Source: Actinomycetes bacterium (GTDB lineage: Bacteria > Actinomycetota > Actinomycetes > Actinomycetales > Microbacteriaceae). Taken from it: DNA of 17,349 bases. Location: contig JAEYZI010000099.1 in assembly GCA_023428065.1 (NCBI GenBank), positions 1 through 17,349 on the forward strand, in the 5' to 3' direction. The notes beneath the pieces were generated by a model. It saw only the letters and a program-made list of their open reading frames with translations. It was not told the origin of the DNA and searched no databases. The position numbers and the translations under genes are program-made. Below are positions 6,050-13,399 of this stretch, one piece after another. Positions within the stretch are counted from its first letter, which is position 1. The number at the start of each line of letters is the position of its first letter.

Positions 6050-7863
6050 CGCGGCGCTCCGTTCGGCCCGAAGGCCGAGGGCACACCCGCGATCTGCGTC
6101 GTGCCGTAGGTCGTCGAGGTCGGCGTGAGGTACTTCGGCGGAGCCGAGTAGGTCAGACGCGCGTCGTACTTGTAGTCCTTGTTATAGCCCGTGGGGCTCG
6201 TCGTGCCGACGGGCCCGCGGAACTTCTGCGCCATGCTGCCGACGACCTTGAGGGTGCCGCGCGAGGTGTTCGTGGCCTTGTCGTGGTTCTGCACCTGGAT
6301 CGTGTGGGCGACCGACAGCATCGAGGCGTAGACCGTGCGGTTGGTCCCGAGCATGGGGACGTAGTTCGACCCGCTCATGCGCATGGGGTTCCAGATCCAG
6401 ACGGCGTTCTGCCCGACGAGGCCGATCATGTCCTCGTTGTTGTCGTCGTAGGTGATGTTGTCGGTGATGTAGACGTAGTTCTCGGCCGCGGCCGTCATGC
6501 GTCCCTTGATCTCGCCGCTGATAAAGAGGTCGCCGTTGCGGCATCCGTACGCGGGCGTCGACGACGTCGAGGTCGCGGGCATCGTCTCGGTGTTGCCGCC
6601 GATGGTCGCGGGGAACTTCTGCGCGTAGGTCGTCGTCGTGTTGTTGGCGGCGATCTTCCACCCCTGGCTCGATCCCGTGCCGCTGCAGTAGAAGTTGCCG
6701 AACGACGTCGTCGAGGTCGCCGTATAGTTCGGGTCGGTCGCCACGGTCGGCACGTTCTGCACGTAGAGGAGGTTGAGGTCGAGCACGGGGATCTTCGCGC
6801 CCGCCGTGCTGCCGAGCGCGTTGCCGGTCGTGCCGACGGCGCCGCACTTCGCGGGGGTGCTCCCCGTGTTCGTGCCCGTCGTCTGCGTCTTCTTCGTGTA
6901 CGGCGACCAGACGGTCATCGTGCCGTCGCCGTTGAGCTTGACGACCGTCGGCCCCGTGTAGAGGCAGCCGGGGTCGGGCACCTCGCCCGGGAGGTCGCTG
7001 CGCGTCTCCTTCTTCATCTCGGCGTTCGTGTCGGGCATCGTGATGGCGCCGACGCGCTGCACGGAGGTCCCGGAGGGGAAGGTCGGCGCTCCGCAGCCGC
7101 TCACCGTGCCGTAGAGCGGCGTCGTCGTGCTCGCGCTCGTCACCGCACCGAGGAAGTGCGTGCCGCACACGAGCAGGCGGTCGTTGCTGTGGACCTTGCC
7201 GTCGATCGTGTCGCTCGAGCCGAACTGGATGTCGGAGCACGAGGGCGAGCCCGAGGAGTAGCCCGGAACGCCCGAGGTCTTCTGCGGCGGGCGGTTCCAC
7301 CAGTAGTTGGCGCAGTACGGGTCGTTGCCCGAGGTGAGCAGCGGGTCCTGCACCTCGAAGTCGGTGAAGTAGACGAAATCGCTGAAGCCGTCCTGGCGGA
7401 GGTCGGCGATCACGGAACGGGTCTGGTCGCCCACGAGCCCCGTCGAGCGGATGCGGATGACGCCCGTCGCGGGGTACCGCGAGGTGTCGATCTCGTAGCG
7501 GAACTTGGCGGCGCCGTCCGATCCGGGCACCGTCGCCCACGTCCCGCCCTCGCTCACGTCGAACGCGGGGTTGGCCGCGGAGCCCGCCGGGAGGGTGAGG
7601 CCGGGGCTCGCGGAGCTGAACTCGGAGGCCGAGTTGCCGAAGCGCACGTAGCTCGTGTCGTTCTCGACGCGGCTCGTGTAGTCCTCGATGCCCGCGTACG
7701 CGGCCGCGAGCGCGGCGTTCCAGTCGGCCTCGGTGTCGGACTTGACGCTGCCGCTCGAGGTGGAGGCGAGCGCGGTGGCGGTCACGAGCACGAGCACGAT
7801 GCCGAGCCCGAGCACCATGGGGAGCACGTACCCCTCTTCGCGGCGGATGAGACGACGCAGCAT
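6046..7863 (-). CDS. PilX/GspK-like large minor pilin, candidate tip protein
   Basis: This 605-residue protein begins MLRRLIRREEG, then YVLPMVLGLGIVLVLVTATA, a class III-like prepilin start with cleavage predicted after G11. Residue +5 would be Met, not Glu, as in the GspK/PilX minor pilins that cap the fibre. The exported part of about 570 residues is Thr/Ser/Asn/Gly-rich and holds eight Cys (in PYCAN, PSCSD, LVCGT, SGCGA, PGCLY, AKCGA, FYCSG, YGCRN), an even number that would allow four disulfides. FSDFVYFTDFEVQDP and DGKVHSNDRL look like conserved segments, but I cannot assign a named domain. It starts 2 nt after the PilW-like stop and overlaps pilD by 4 nt. It is much larger than typical PilX (about 200 residues), which suggests an adhesin or tip role. 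That role is inferred. Confidence 0.75.
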   Translation of the reverse strand: MLRRLIRREEGYVLPMVLGLGIVLVLVTATALASTSSGSVKSDTEADWNAALAAAYAGIEDYTSRVENDTSYVRFGNSASEFSSASPGLTLPAGSAANPAFDVSEGGTWATVPGSDGAAKFRYEIDTSRYPATGVIRIRSTGLVGDQTRSVIADLRQDGFSDFVYFTDFEVQDPLLTSGNDPYCANYWWNRPPQKTSGVPGYSSGSPSCSDIQFGSSDTIDGKVHSNDRLLVCGTHFLGAVTSASTTTPLYGTVSGCGAPTFPSGTSVQRVGAITMPDTNAEMKKETRSDLPGEVPDPGCLYTGPTVVKLNGDGTMTVWSPYTKKTQTTGTNTGSTPAKCGAVGTTGNALGSTAGAKIPVLDLNLLYVQNVPTVATDPNYTATSTTSFGNFYCSGTGSSQGWKIAANNTTTTYAQKFPATIGGNTETMPATSTSSTPAYGCRNGDLFISGEIKGRMTAAAENYVYITDNITYDDNNEDMIGLVGQNAVWIWNPMRMSGSNYVPMLGTNRTVYASMLSVAHTIQVQNHDKATNTSRGTLKVVGSMAQKFRGPVGTTSPTGYNKDYKYDARLTYSAPPKYLTPTSTTYGTTQIAGVPSAFGPNGAPR

Positions 7864-7865
7864 GT

Positions 7866-8546
7866 TCAGCTCCCCTCCGAGACGCCGAGGTCCATGTTCG
7901 GCATGCCGATGGTGTTGTCGAGCGCGACGACCTCGCGCGTGCCCTCGGCCCGCACCTTGACGTTGAAGCGCACCGAGGTGACCGCGGCGCGCTCGGTCGC
8001 GGTGAGGGTGCCGCTGCCGCCGAGGGCACCGCCGCCCGAGTTGAAGTAGCGGAAGAGCGGATCGGCGGAGGTGTTGACGACGACGTTGCCGAGCACGCGC
8101 GTCGACGCGGGCGCCGTCGTCATCGCCGGGAAGACGGCGTAGCCGTTCACGACCGTGGCGTTCCAGCGGTCCTCGACCATGCGGCCCGCCGCGTCGACGC
8201 GGTAGCGCAGACGCAGCGGGGTCTCGAAGCTCGGGCCGGCGTCGGTGTAGGTGATGATCGTGATCGACGTGGGCGAGGCGGCGACGACGGCGGGGTCGGG
8301 GTTGGGCGAGCTCGCGACGGCGTTCCGCACGGCCGCGCGGATCGAGGTCGAGACGACGTTCATGATGTTGCTCGCATCGGCGGTCGATCGCCGGATGTCC
8401 TCGGACTGCATGGTCTGCCGTGTCACGGTCACGAAGAAGATCGCGGTGATCGACATGAGGATGCCGCTCAGCACCATGACGACGAGCGTCTCCACGAGGG
8501 TGACGCCCGTCTGCTCCTCACGGAGCCGGCGATACGCGCGGATCAT
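7866..8546 (-). CDS. PilW/PilJ-like minor pilin
   Basis: The 226-residue product begins MIRAYRRLREEQTG followed by VTLVETLVVMVLSGILMSIT, a class III prepilin leader with cleavage after G14 and the conserved Glu at +5 (E19). The exported domain is short on Cys (none) and ends in beta-rich sequence (VTSVRFNVKVRAEGTREVVALDN), typical of PilW/GspJ-type minor pilins. The ATG at 8546 overlaps the stop of the PilV-like gene by 4 nt; the frame is open far upstream but only as a shadow. It sits between PilV-like and PilX-like genes in the order seen in many minor-pilin operons. The exact family name is less certain than the pilin class. Confidence 0.8.
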   Translation of the reverse strand: MIRAYRRLREEQTGVTLVETLVVMVLSGILMSITAIFFVTVTRQTMQSEDIRRSTADASNIMNVVSTSIRAAVRNAVASSPNPDPAVVAASPTSITIITYTDAGPSFETPLRLRYRVDAAGRMVEDRWNATVVNGYAVFPAMTTAPASTRVLGNVVVNTSADPLFRYFNSGGGALGGSGTLTATERAAVTSVRFNVKVRAEGTREVVALDNTIGMPNMDLGVSEGS

Positions 8547-9946
8547 CCCGCCGCCCTCGGGTCGAGGGTCACCTGGTTGCCGGTCACCATGCCGCTCGTC
8601 ACGACGTTCGTGAGCGGCACGATCGCGGACTGGCCGATCGCCGTCGTCGTGCCGCCGCTCGAGGTCGCCGTGTAGAGCTTCCACGTGCCGTAGGGCAGCA
8701 GGAGGGTGCGATCGGCGTTGCTGCTGCTCGAGCTGACGTTCGCGAAGGTGTAGGTCATCGGGACGGCGCAGCCCGGCTGGCCGCTCACGGCCGAGACGTT
8801 CTGGCTCACGGCCGTGACCCAGCGGTTCTGCGGGATGCTCTTGACCTGCACGCTCGCGAGCGGCACGTTGACCGACGCGCTCCCGCCGGGGATCGCGGCG
8901 ACGGGATCGGGTGCCGTGCCCTCCGCGAGCGACGTCGCGCCGACGACGCCGGGCTGCCATTCGGCGGGGTCGACGACGGGGCAGCCGCCCGCGCCCGTGC
9001 CGTCCGGGGCCACGTAGTGGCCGGCGATCGCCCGGTAGCCCGAGCTCCACGGGAAGAGCTTGGTCGTCGCCACGGGCCCCGAGGTGTAGAAGATGCCGTA
9101 GGTGTTGAGGAAGCTCGTCTCGAGGTTGGTGGGCTTCGTCGCGGTCGAGCCGCTCGCGTAGGTGATGCCGAAGGTGCCCGCCTGGTCGTAGGTGAACGGC
9201 ACGTTGACCGTCGTGCCGGCCGTGACGCTCACGCTCGTGCTCGGGTTCGCGACCTGGTCGGCGTTGACGTATCCCGAGCGGGAGAGCGAGACGGTGTAGG
9301 TGCCCGGCTGCACCTGGAGGGCGTAGGTGCAGCCCTCGGCGTTCGTCGCGTCGGGCTGGGCGTCGAGGGCGACCGCGCCGCCGCCGTTCGGAGCGACGTT
9401 GACGCTCACGCCCGCCGCGCCCGTTCCGTCGGCGCGCGTTGCGGCGACGATGATCGTGCCGCGGGTCGGGTCGTTGAGGCGCCCCTCGGGGGCGAGGATC
9501 GTGTCGGTCGAGACGGGCGCGATCGGCTCGAGCTGGCCCTCCCACGTGACGCGCACGTTGACGCGCTTGTACTGCAGGTTGCCGGTGCCGCCCGCGCCGC
9601 ACGGGATGTCGAGGCCGGTTCCCGAGACCCACGAGGTGCTGCGGTGGATGGTGTAGTCGAGGCCGTCGATCGTGCGCACGAGCGGCGGCGTGCGGTCGAG
9701 CACGTCGAACGGGTCGCTGATCGAGCGCACGAGGTCGATTTCGCTCGCGGCGAGGCTGAGCGCCGTGACGCGGTGCCGCTGGTCGCCCGCGAGGCGGATG
9801 GCCGTGACGGTCGCCTGGGCGACGCCGACCGAGAGCATGAGGAAGATCATGGTGGCGGCGAGCACCTCGATGATCGAGATGCCCTCGTCGCCGCGCAGTC
9901 GCGTGCGGATGTACCGAGCGGTACGTGCGATATCCGCTTTCGCCAT
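8543..9946 (-). CDS. PilV-like minor pilin with an Ig-like/carboxypeptidase-regulatory-like domain
   Basis: The 467-residue product starts with a 22-residue leader ending RGDEG, then ISIIEVLAATMIFLML, a class III prepilin signal with Glu at +5 (E27), resembling PilV/GspI. Residues about 163-253 form a beta-sandwich-like unit (GTIIVAATRADGTGAAGVSV, then PGTYTVSLSRSGYV) of the kind found in carboxypeptidase-regulatory or prealbumin-like domains of surface proteins. The rest is Thr/Ser/Gly-rich with four Cys. Ordinary PilV proteins are about 150-200 residues, so this is a pilin head enlarged by added domains. The ATG at 9946 has a seven-G run about 6 nt upstream as ribosome-binding site. It lies 98 bp after the pilin gene, beyond a strong hairpin, and overlaps the next gene by 4 nt. 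Confidence 0.8.
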   Translation of the reverse strand: MAKADIARTARYIRTRLRGDEGISIIEVLAATMIFLMLSVGVAQATVTAIRLAGDQRHRVTALSLAASEIDLVRSISDPFDVLDRTPPLVRTIDGLDYTIHRSTSWVSGTGLDIPCGAGGTGNLQYKRVNVRVTWEGQLEPIAPVSTDTILAPEGRLNDPTRGTIIVAATRADGTGAAGVSVNVAPNGGGAVALDAQPDATNAEGCTYALQVQPGTYTVSLSRSGYVNADQVANPSTSVSVTAGTTVNVPFTYDQAGTFGITYASGSTATKPTNLETSFLNTYGIFYTSGPVATTKLFPWSSGYRAIAGHYVAPDGTGAGGCPVVDPAEWQPGVVGATSLAEGTAPDPVAAIPGGSASVNVPLASVQVKSIPQNRWVTAVSQNVSAVSGQPGCAVPMTYTFANVSSSSSNADRTLLLPYGTWKLYTATSSGGTTTAIGQSAIVPLTNVVTSGMVTGNQVTLDPRAAG

Positions 9947-9978
9947 CTCCGGCCCCCCCTGCCGTCGAAAGTGATGGG

Positions 9979-10012
9979 ACCGGGTGGGATGCGCAGTGGC
10001 ACCCCACCCGGT
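9979..10012 (-). terminator. Stem-loop after the major pilin gene (partial terminator or mRNA stabiliser)
   Basis: ACCGGGTGGG at 9979-9988 pairs perfectly with CCCACCCGGT at 10003-10012, with a further 3-bp stem inside the 14-nt loop. The hairpin lies about 32 nt downstream of the pilin stop codon. No T-run follows on the minus strand, so it probably gives partial termination or protects a short pilin mRNA. Either would raise the major pilin above the minor pilins downstream. Confidence 0.6.
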
Positions 10013-10044
10013 TGCCGGCCGCTACGCGTCCGGCGTGCTGATCA

Positions 10045-10470
10045 TCAGCAGGATGCGACCTCTTCGACGCCGCTGGACTCCGACGCCTCGAAGGACTTGT
10101 CGGTCGCGCCGTCGAGCGCCTTGCCGCAGATGGTGAAGGTGTCGCCCGTGCCGTAGGTGATGGTCGGGTCGGTCGCGTAGTCGTCGCGGCTCGGTCCGGG
10201 GTAGCCCTGCGCCGAGAGGTCGGTGCCGGCGGCCGGGTAGTCGCCCTCCGCCGTGAAGTAGGCCACGACGGCGGTCTTGAAGTTGTTGATGTCGCTCTGG
10301 AGAGCCGACTCCTTGGCCGAGTTCTGAACCCCGATGTAGACCGGGATCGCGATCGCGGCGAGGATGCCGATGATGATGACGACGACGAGGAGCTCGATGA
10401 GGGTGAAGCCCTCGTCCTTCTTCGCGAGCTTCTCGCGCTGAGCCGCGAGAGCGGCGCTGATGCGAGTCAT
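10045..10470 (-). CDS. pilA: Type IV major pilin (prepilin)
   Basis: This is the likely fibre subunit. The precursor from ATG 10470 (MTRISAALAAQREKLAKKDEG) carries a 21-residue basic leader, then FTLIELLVVVIIIGILAAIA, the class III prepilin core with Phe at +1 and Glu at +5. The mature protein is about 120 residues. It has two Cys, in TICGKALDG and as the very last residue (EVASC), which bracket a 25-residue loop like the disulfide D-region of Gram-negative PilA. An upstream ATG at 10482 would add MEVH, but the purine-rich stretch is then only 2 nt from the start; the start choice is uncertain. It is a stand-alone gene with 114 bp or more of non-coding DNA on the 5' side and a hairpin on the 3' side, consistent with high expression. 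Confidence 0.92.
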   Translation of the reverse strand: MTRISAALAAQREKLAKKDEGFTLIELLVVVIIIGILAAIAIPVYIGVQNSAKESALQSDINNFKTAVVAYFTAEGDYPAAGTDLSAQGYPGPSRDDYATDPTITYGTGDTFTICGKALDGATDKSFEASESSGVEEVASC

Positions 10471-10554
10471 GTGCACTTCCATTTCCTCTTGATTGATATG
10501 GGTTCGCGAGCCGTCCCCCCACTACGGTTCTGACTCGACGCTTTGATGCTGGCC

Positions 10555-10582
10555 CCTGTATTCCGCCCGCGGTATCCCGCAA
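10555..10582 (-). promoter_or_regulatory. Weak candidate promoter ahead of the pilin gene
   Basis: In the pilC-pilin gap, TTGCGG (10582-10577) is followed 16 bp later by TACAGG (10560-10555). The -35 equals that of the str promoter, but the -10 lacks the final T, so the match is poor. An internal promoter would make sense for a highly expressed pilin. A seven-G tract lies directly beside the -35. Confidence 0.25.
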
Positions 10583-10597
10583 GGGGGGGCCACGGCT

Positions 10598-11848
10598 TCA
10601 GCCTCCGACCACGTTGATCATGCTGAAGATGGGCATGTAGAGGGCGATCACCATGCCGCCGACCACGACGCCGAGGAAGGCGATGAGGAGCGGCTCGATG
10701 ATCGACGTGAGGCCCTCCGTGGTGGCCTTGACCTCGTCGTCGTAGAAGTCGGCGACCTTGGAGAGCATGGTGTCGAGGGCGCCCGCGTCCTCGCCGACCG
10801 CGATCATCTGCGCGGCCATCGGCGGGAACACCTTCTGCTCCGCGAGCGGCCCCGAGAGCGACTTGCCGATGCGCACGGAGTTGGCGATCTCGATCGACGC
10901 CTGCTCGATGACCCAGCTGCCCGAGGCCTCGCCCACGATGTTGAGCGCCTGCAGGATCGGGACGCCCGCTTTCACCATGTCGGCGAGGTTGCGGCAGAAG
11001 CGCGTGATCGCGATCTTGCCGATGAGGCTGCCGAAGATCGGGAGCCTGAGCTTGAGCGGATCGACGACCTTGCGCACGCGCTCGGTGTGCTTGTTCGCGT
11101 TCCACCAGATGGCGAACGCGATGCCGCCTACGATGCCGATCGGCACGACGTAGACCATCGCCTGACTGAGCCAGACGAGCATCATCGTCGGAAGGGGCAG
11201 TTCCGCGCCGAAGCCCGCGAACATGTCCTTGAAGATCGGCACGATGAACAGCAGCATCACGACCACCGCGATGATCGACATCGCGAAGACCATGACGGGA
11301 TACGTCATCGCCGACTTGACCTGCTCGCGGAGCTTGGCCTCCTTCTCGTAGTTCACGGCGATCGTGTCGAGCGCGCCGTCGAGGAAGCCGCCCGTCTCGC
11401 CCGCGCGCACCATGTTGACCATGAGCGGCGGGAAGACCCGCGGATGCTTGCCGAGGGCGTCGGAGAACGACCAGCCCACCTCGACGTCGCGCGACACCGA
11501 GACGAGCGTCGTCTTGAGCTTCTTGTTCTCGGTCTGCTCGGCGAGGATGTTGAGGGTTTTCAGCAGCGAGAGGCCCGCGCTCACCATCGTCGCGGCCTGG
11601 CGCGAGAGCACGGCGAGGTCCTTGAGGCCGACGCGACTGCCGCCGCCGATCTCGATCTCGCGGTTGAGGCCCGTGCCCGCGGTCACCTCGGCGACCTTGA
11701 TGGGGCTGAGCCCCATCGCGCGCATCCGGTCGACCGCGGCGCTCTCGGTGGGCGCCTCGAGCTTGCCCTTGACGAGCTTCCCGCCCCCGTCCCGGCCCTG
11801 ATACGTCCAGTTGCGCGTCGGCGACGCGACGGCTGCTCCCGCGGCCAT
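10598..11848 (-). CDS. pilC: Type IV pilus platform protein PilC (GspF family)
   Basis: PilC is the polytopic membrane platform on which PilB and PilT act. The 416-residue length is typical. Two copies of the T2SSF domain are visible: the first at about 76-200 (LSRQAATMVSAGLSLLKTL, then MVRAGETGGFLDGALD) and the second at about 280-400 (FCRNLADMVKAGVPILQAL, then MIAVGEDAGALDTMLSKVA). Membrane helices follow each, including FAMSIIAVVVMLLFIVPIF, and one ends the protein. The N-terminal W-x-Y-x-G-R-D segment is the usual PilC start. The ATG at 11848 shares one base with the pilT stop (TGATG) and has GGGAGG 8 nt upstream. About 115 bp of non-coding DNA separates it from the pilin gene. Confidence 0.95.
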   Translation of the reverse strand: MAAGAAVASPTRNWTYQGRDGGGKLVKGKLEAPTESAAVDRMRAMGLSPIKVAEVTAGTGLNREIEIGGGSRVGLKDLAVLSRQAATMVSAGLSLLKTLNILAEQTENKKLKTTLVSVSRDVEVGWSFSDALGKHPRVFPPLMVNMVRAGETGGFLDGALDTIAVNYEKEAKLREQVKSAMTYPVMVFAMSIIAVVVMLLFIVPIFKDMFAGFGAELPLPTMMLVWLSQAMVYVVPIGIVGGIAFAIWWNANKHTERVRKVVDPLKLRLPIFGSLIGKIAITRFCRNLADMVKAGVPILQALNIVGEASGSWVIEQASIEIANSVRIGKSLSGPLAEQKVFPPMAAQMIAVGEDAGALDTMLSKVADFYDDEVKATTEGLTSIIEPLLIAFLGVVVGGMVIALYMPIFSMINVVGG

Positions 11849-13356
11849 CAGACGGTCCTCCCTGCCTGTGCGTTGTTGTTGAGATCGCGGCGGGTCACGA
11901 GGCGGTTGAACGTCTCGAGGTCCTGCACCTTCTCGAGCGCGTGCTCGTAGGCGACCTCGCCTCCGTTGACGAGGTCGGCGAGGTGCTGGTCCATCGTGTG
12001 CATGCCTTGCGCGGCACCCGACTGCAGCGCCGAGGTGACCTGGTAGGTCTTACCCTCGCGCACGAGGTTCGCGATGGCCGGCGTGATGAACATGACCTCG
12101 GTCGCGACCGCGCGGCCGCGACCCGTCGAGCGCTTCACGAGGGTCTGACACACGACACCCTGCAGGGTCGCCGCGAGCTGCACGCGGATCTGGTCCTGCT
12201 GGTGCGGCGGGAAGACGTCGATGACACGGTCGATCGTCGACGCGGCGCTCTGGGTGTGCAGGGTCGCGAACACGAGGTGGCCGGTCTCGGCGGCCGTGAG
12301 GGCCACCGAGATCGTCTCGAGGTCGCGGAGCTCGCCGATGAGGATGACGTCGGGGTCCTGACGCAGAACGTGCTTGAGGGCGTTCGCGAAGGAGTGCGTG
12401 TCGGCACCCACCTCGCGCTGGTTGATGAGCGCCTTCTTGTTCGTGTGCAGGAACTCGATGGGGTCCTCGACCGTGACGACGTGGTCGCGACGCGTCTGGT
12501 TGACCTGGTCGATGAGCGCCGCGAGCGTCGTCGACTTTCCGGATCCCGTGGGGCCCGTGACGAGCACGAGGCCGCGGGGGAGCTTCGCGAACTCCCCGAC
12601 CTGCGGCGGCACCCCGAGCTGGCCGAGGGTCTTGATCTCGGTCGGGATGATGCGGAAGGCGCCGCCGATCGCTCCACGCTGCTGGTAGAAGTTCACGCGG
12701 AAACGGGCGTTCGCCGACAGGGTGAAGGCGAAGTCGAGCTCGAGCACCTCGTCGAACTTCGCGCGCTGCGTGGGCGAGAGGATGCTGTAGAGCGCCGTCG
12801 CGGTCTTCTCCCGATCCCAGATGCCCTGCTCGTGCACGGGCGTGAGCGTGCCGTCGATGCGCAGGAGCGGCGCCGTCCCCGTCGAGATGTGGAGGTCGGA
12901 GGCGCCGGCGAGCAGCACCTCCTGCAGGCAGTGCAGGAGGTCGGGGTCGGCGTTCGCCCGCGCCGCGCGCGCGAACTCGTCGTCGAGGAGCGTGTCGGCC
13001 GGCGCGGGGAGGGGCGGTGCCACGGCGACCGCGGGGCTCGGCACGGGGGCCGGCATCGCGGGCGGTGTGGGTAGCCCCGGCATGGCGTCCGTGAAGCCCG
13101 GCATGGCGGGCGGAACGGGCGGCGCCGACGGGAACGACCCGGGGGCCATGGAGGCGGCGGGCGGCACGGGCGACGGGGCCTCCGACGAGGGCGGCGCACC
13201 CGCGCCGGGCGGCGGAAGCTGCGAGAAGTCGACGCTCGGCACGGCGTCGGGCGGCAGCACACCGTGCTGCGGCGGCAGCGCGCCGCTCGCGCCGGGCGCG
13301 CCGAACGGCGGCGCCGCGGGATCCGTCAACGGGATCTCGTAGATGTTGTTGTTCAC
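11848..13356 (-). CDS. pilT: Pilus retraction ATPase PilT with Pro-rich N-terminal extension
   Basis: PilT is the hexameric AAA-type ATPase that disassembles pili and powers twitching. The ATPase core (from about residue 138) carries GPTGSGKST (Walker A, about 268-276), DPDVILIGELRD (Walker B region, near 335-345), GHLVFATLHT (His box) and AIANLVREGKTYQ, the counterpart of the AIRNLIRE motif specific to PilT. The retraction family is thus more likely than PilB. Residues about 13-121 are unusual: a Pro/Ala/Gly-rich low-complexity tail absent from standard PilT of about 350 residues. The GTG at 13356 is preferred because GGAGGACC precedes it just as it precedes pilC. An ATG at 13377 (MEGEDQR) with a six-G run upstream is the alternative. 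The gene lies 43 nt after pilB. Confidence 0.9.
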   Translation of the reverse strand: MNNNIYEIPLTDPAAPPFGAPGASGALPPQHGVLPPDAVPSVDFSQLPPPGAGAPPSSEAPSPVPPAASMAPGSFPSAPPVPPAMPGFTDAMPGLPTPPAMPAPVPSPAVAVAPPLPAPADTLLDDEFARAARANADPDLLHCLQEVLLAGASDLHISTGTAPLLRIDGTLTPVHEQGIWDREKTATALYSILSPTQRAKFDEVLELDFAFTLSANARFRVNFYQQRGAIGGAFRIIPTEIKTLGQLGVPPQVGEFAKLPRGLVLVTGPTGSGKSTTLAALIDQVNQTRRDHVVTVEDPIEFLHTNKKALINQREVGADTHSFANALKHVLRQDPDVILIGELRDLETISVALTAAETGHLVFATLHTQSAASTIDRVIDVFPPHQQDQIRVQLAATLQGVVCQTLVKRSTGRGRAVATEVMFITPAIANLVREGKTYQVTSALQSGAAQGMHTMDQHLADLVNGGEVAYEHALEKVQDLETFNRLVTRRDLNNNAQAGRTV

Positions 13357-13399
13357 GCGCTGGTCCTCCCCCTCCATGCGGAACCCCCCGACGTCGTCG

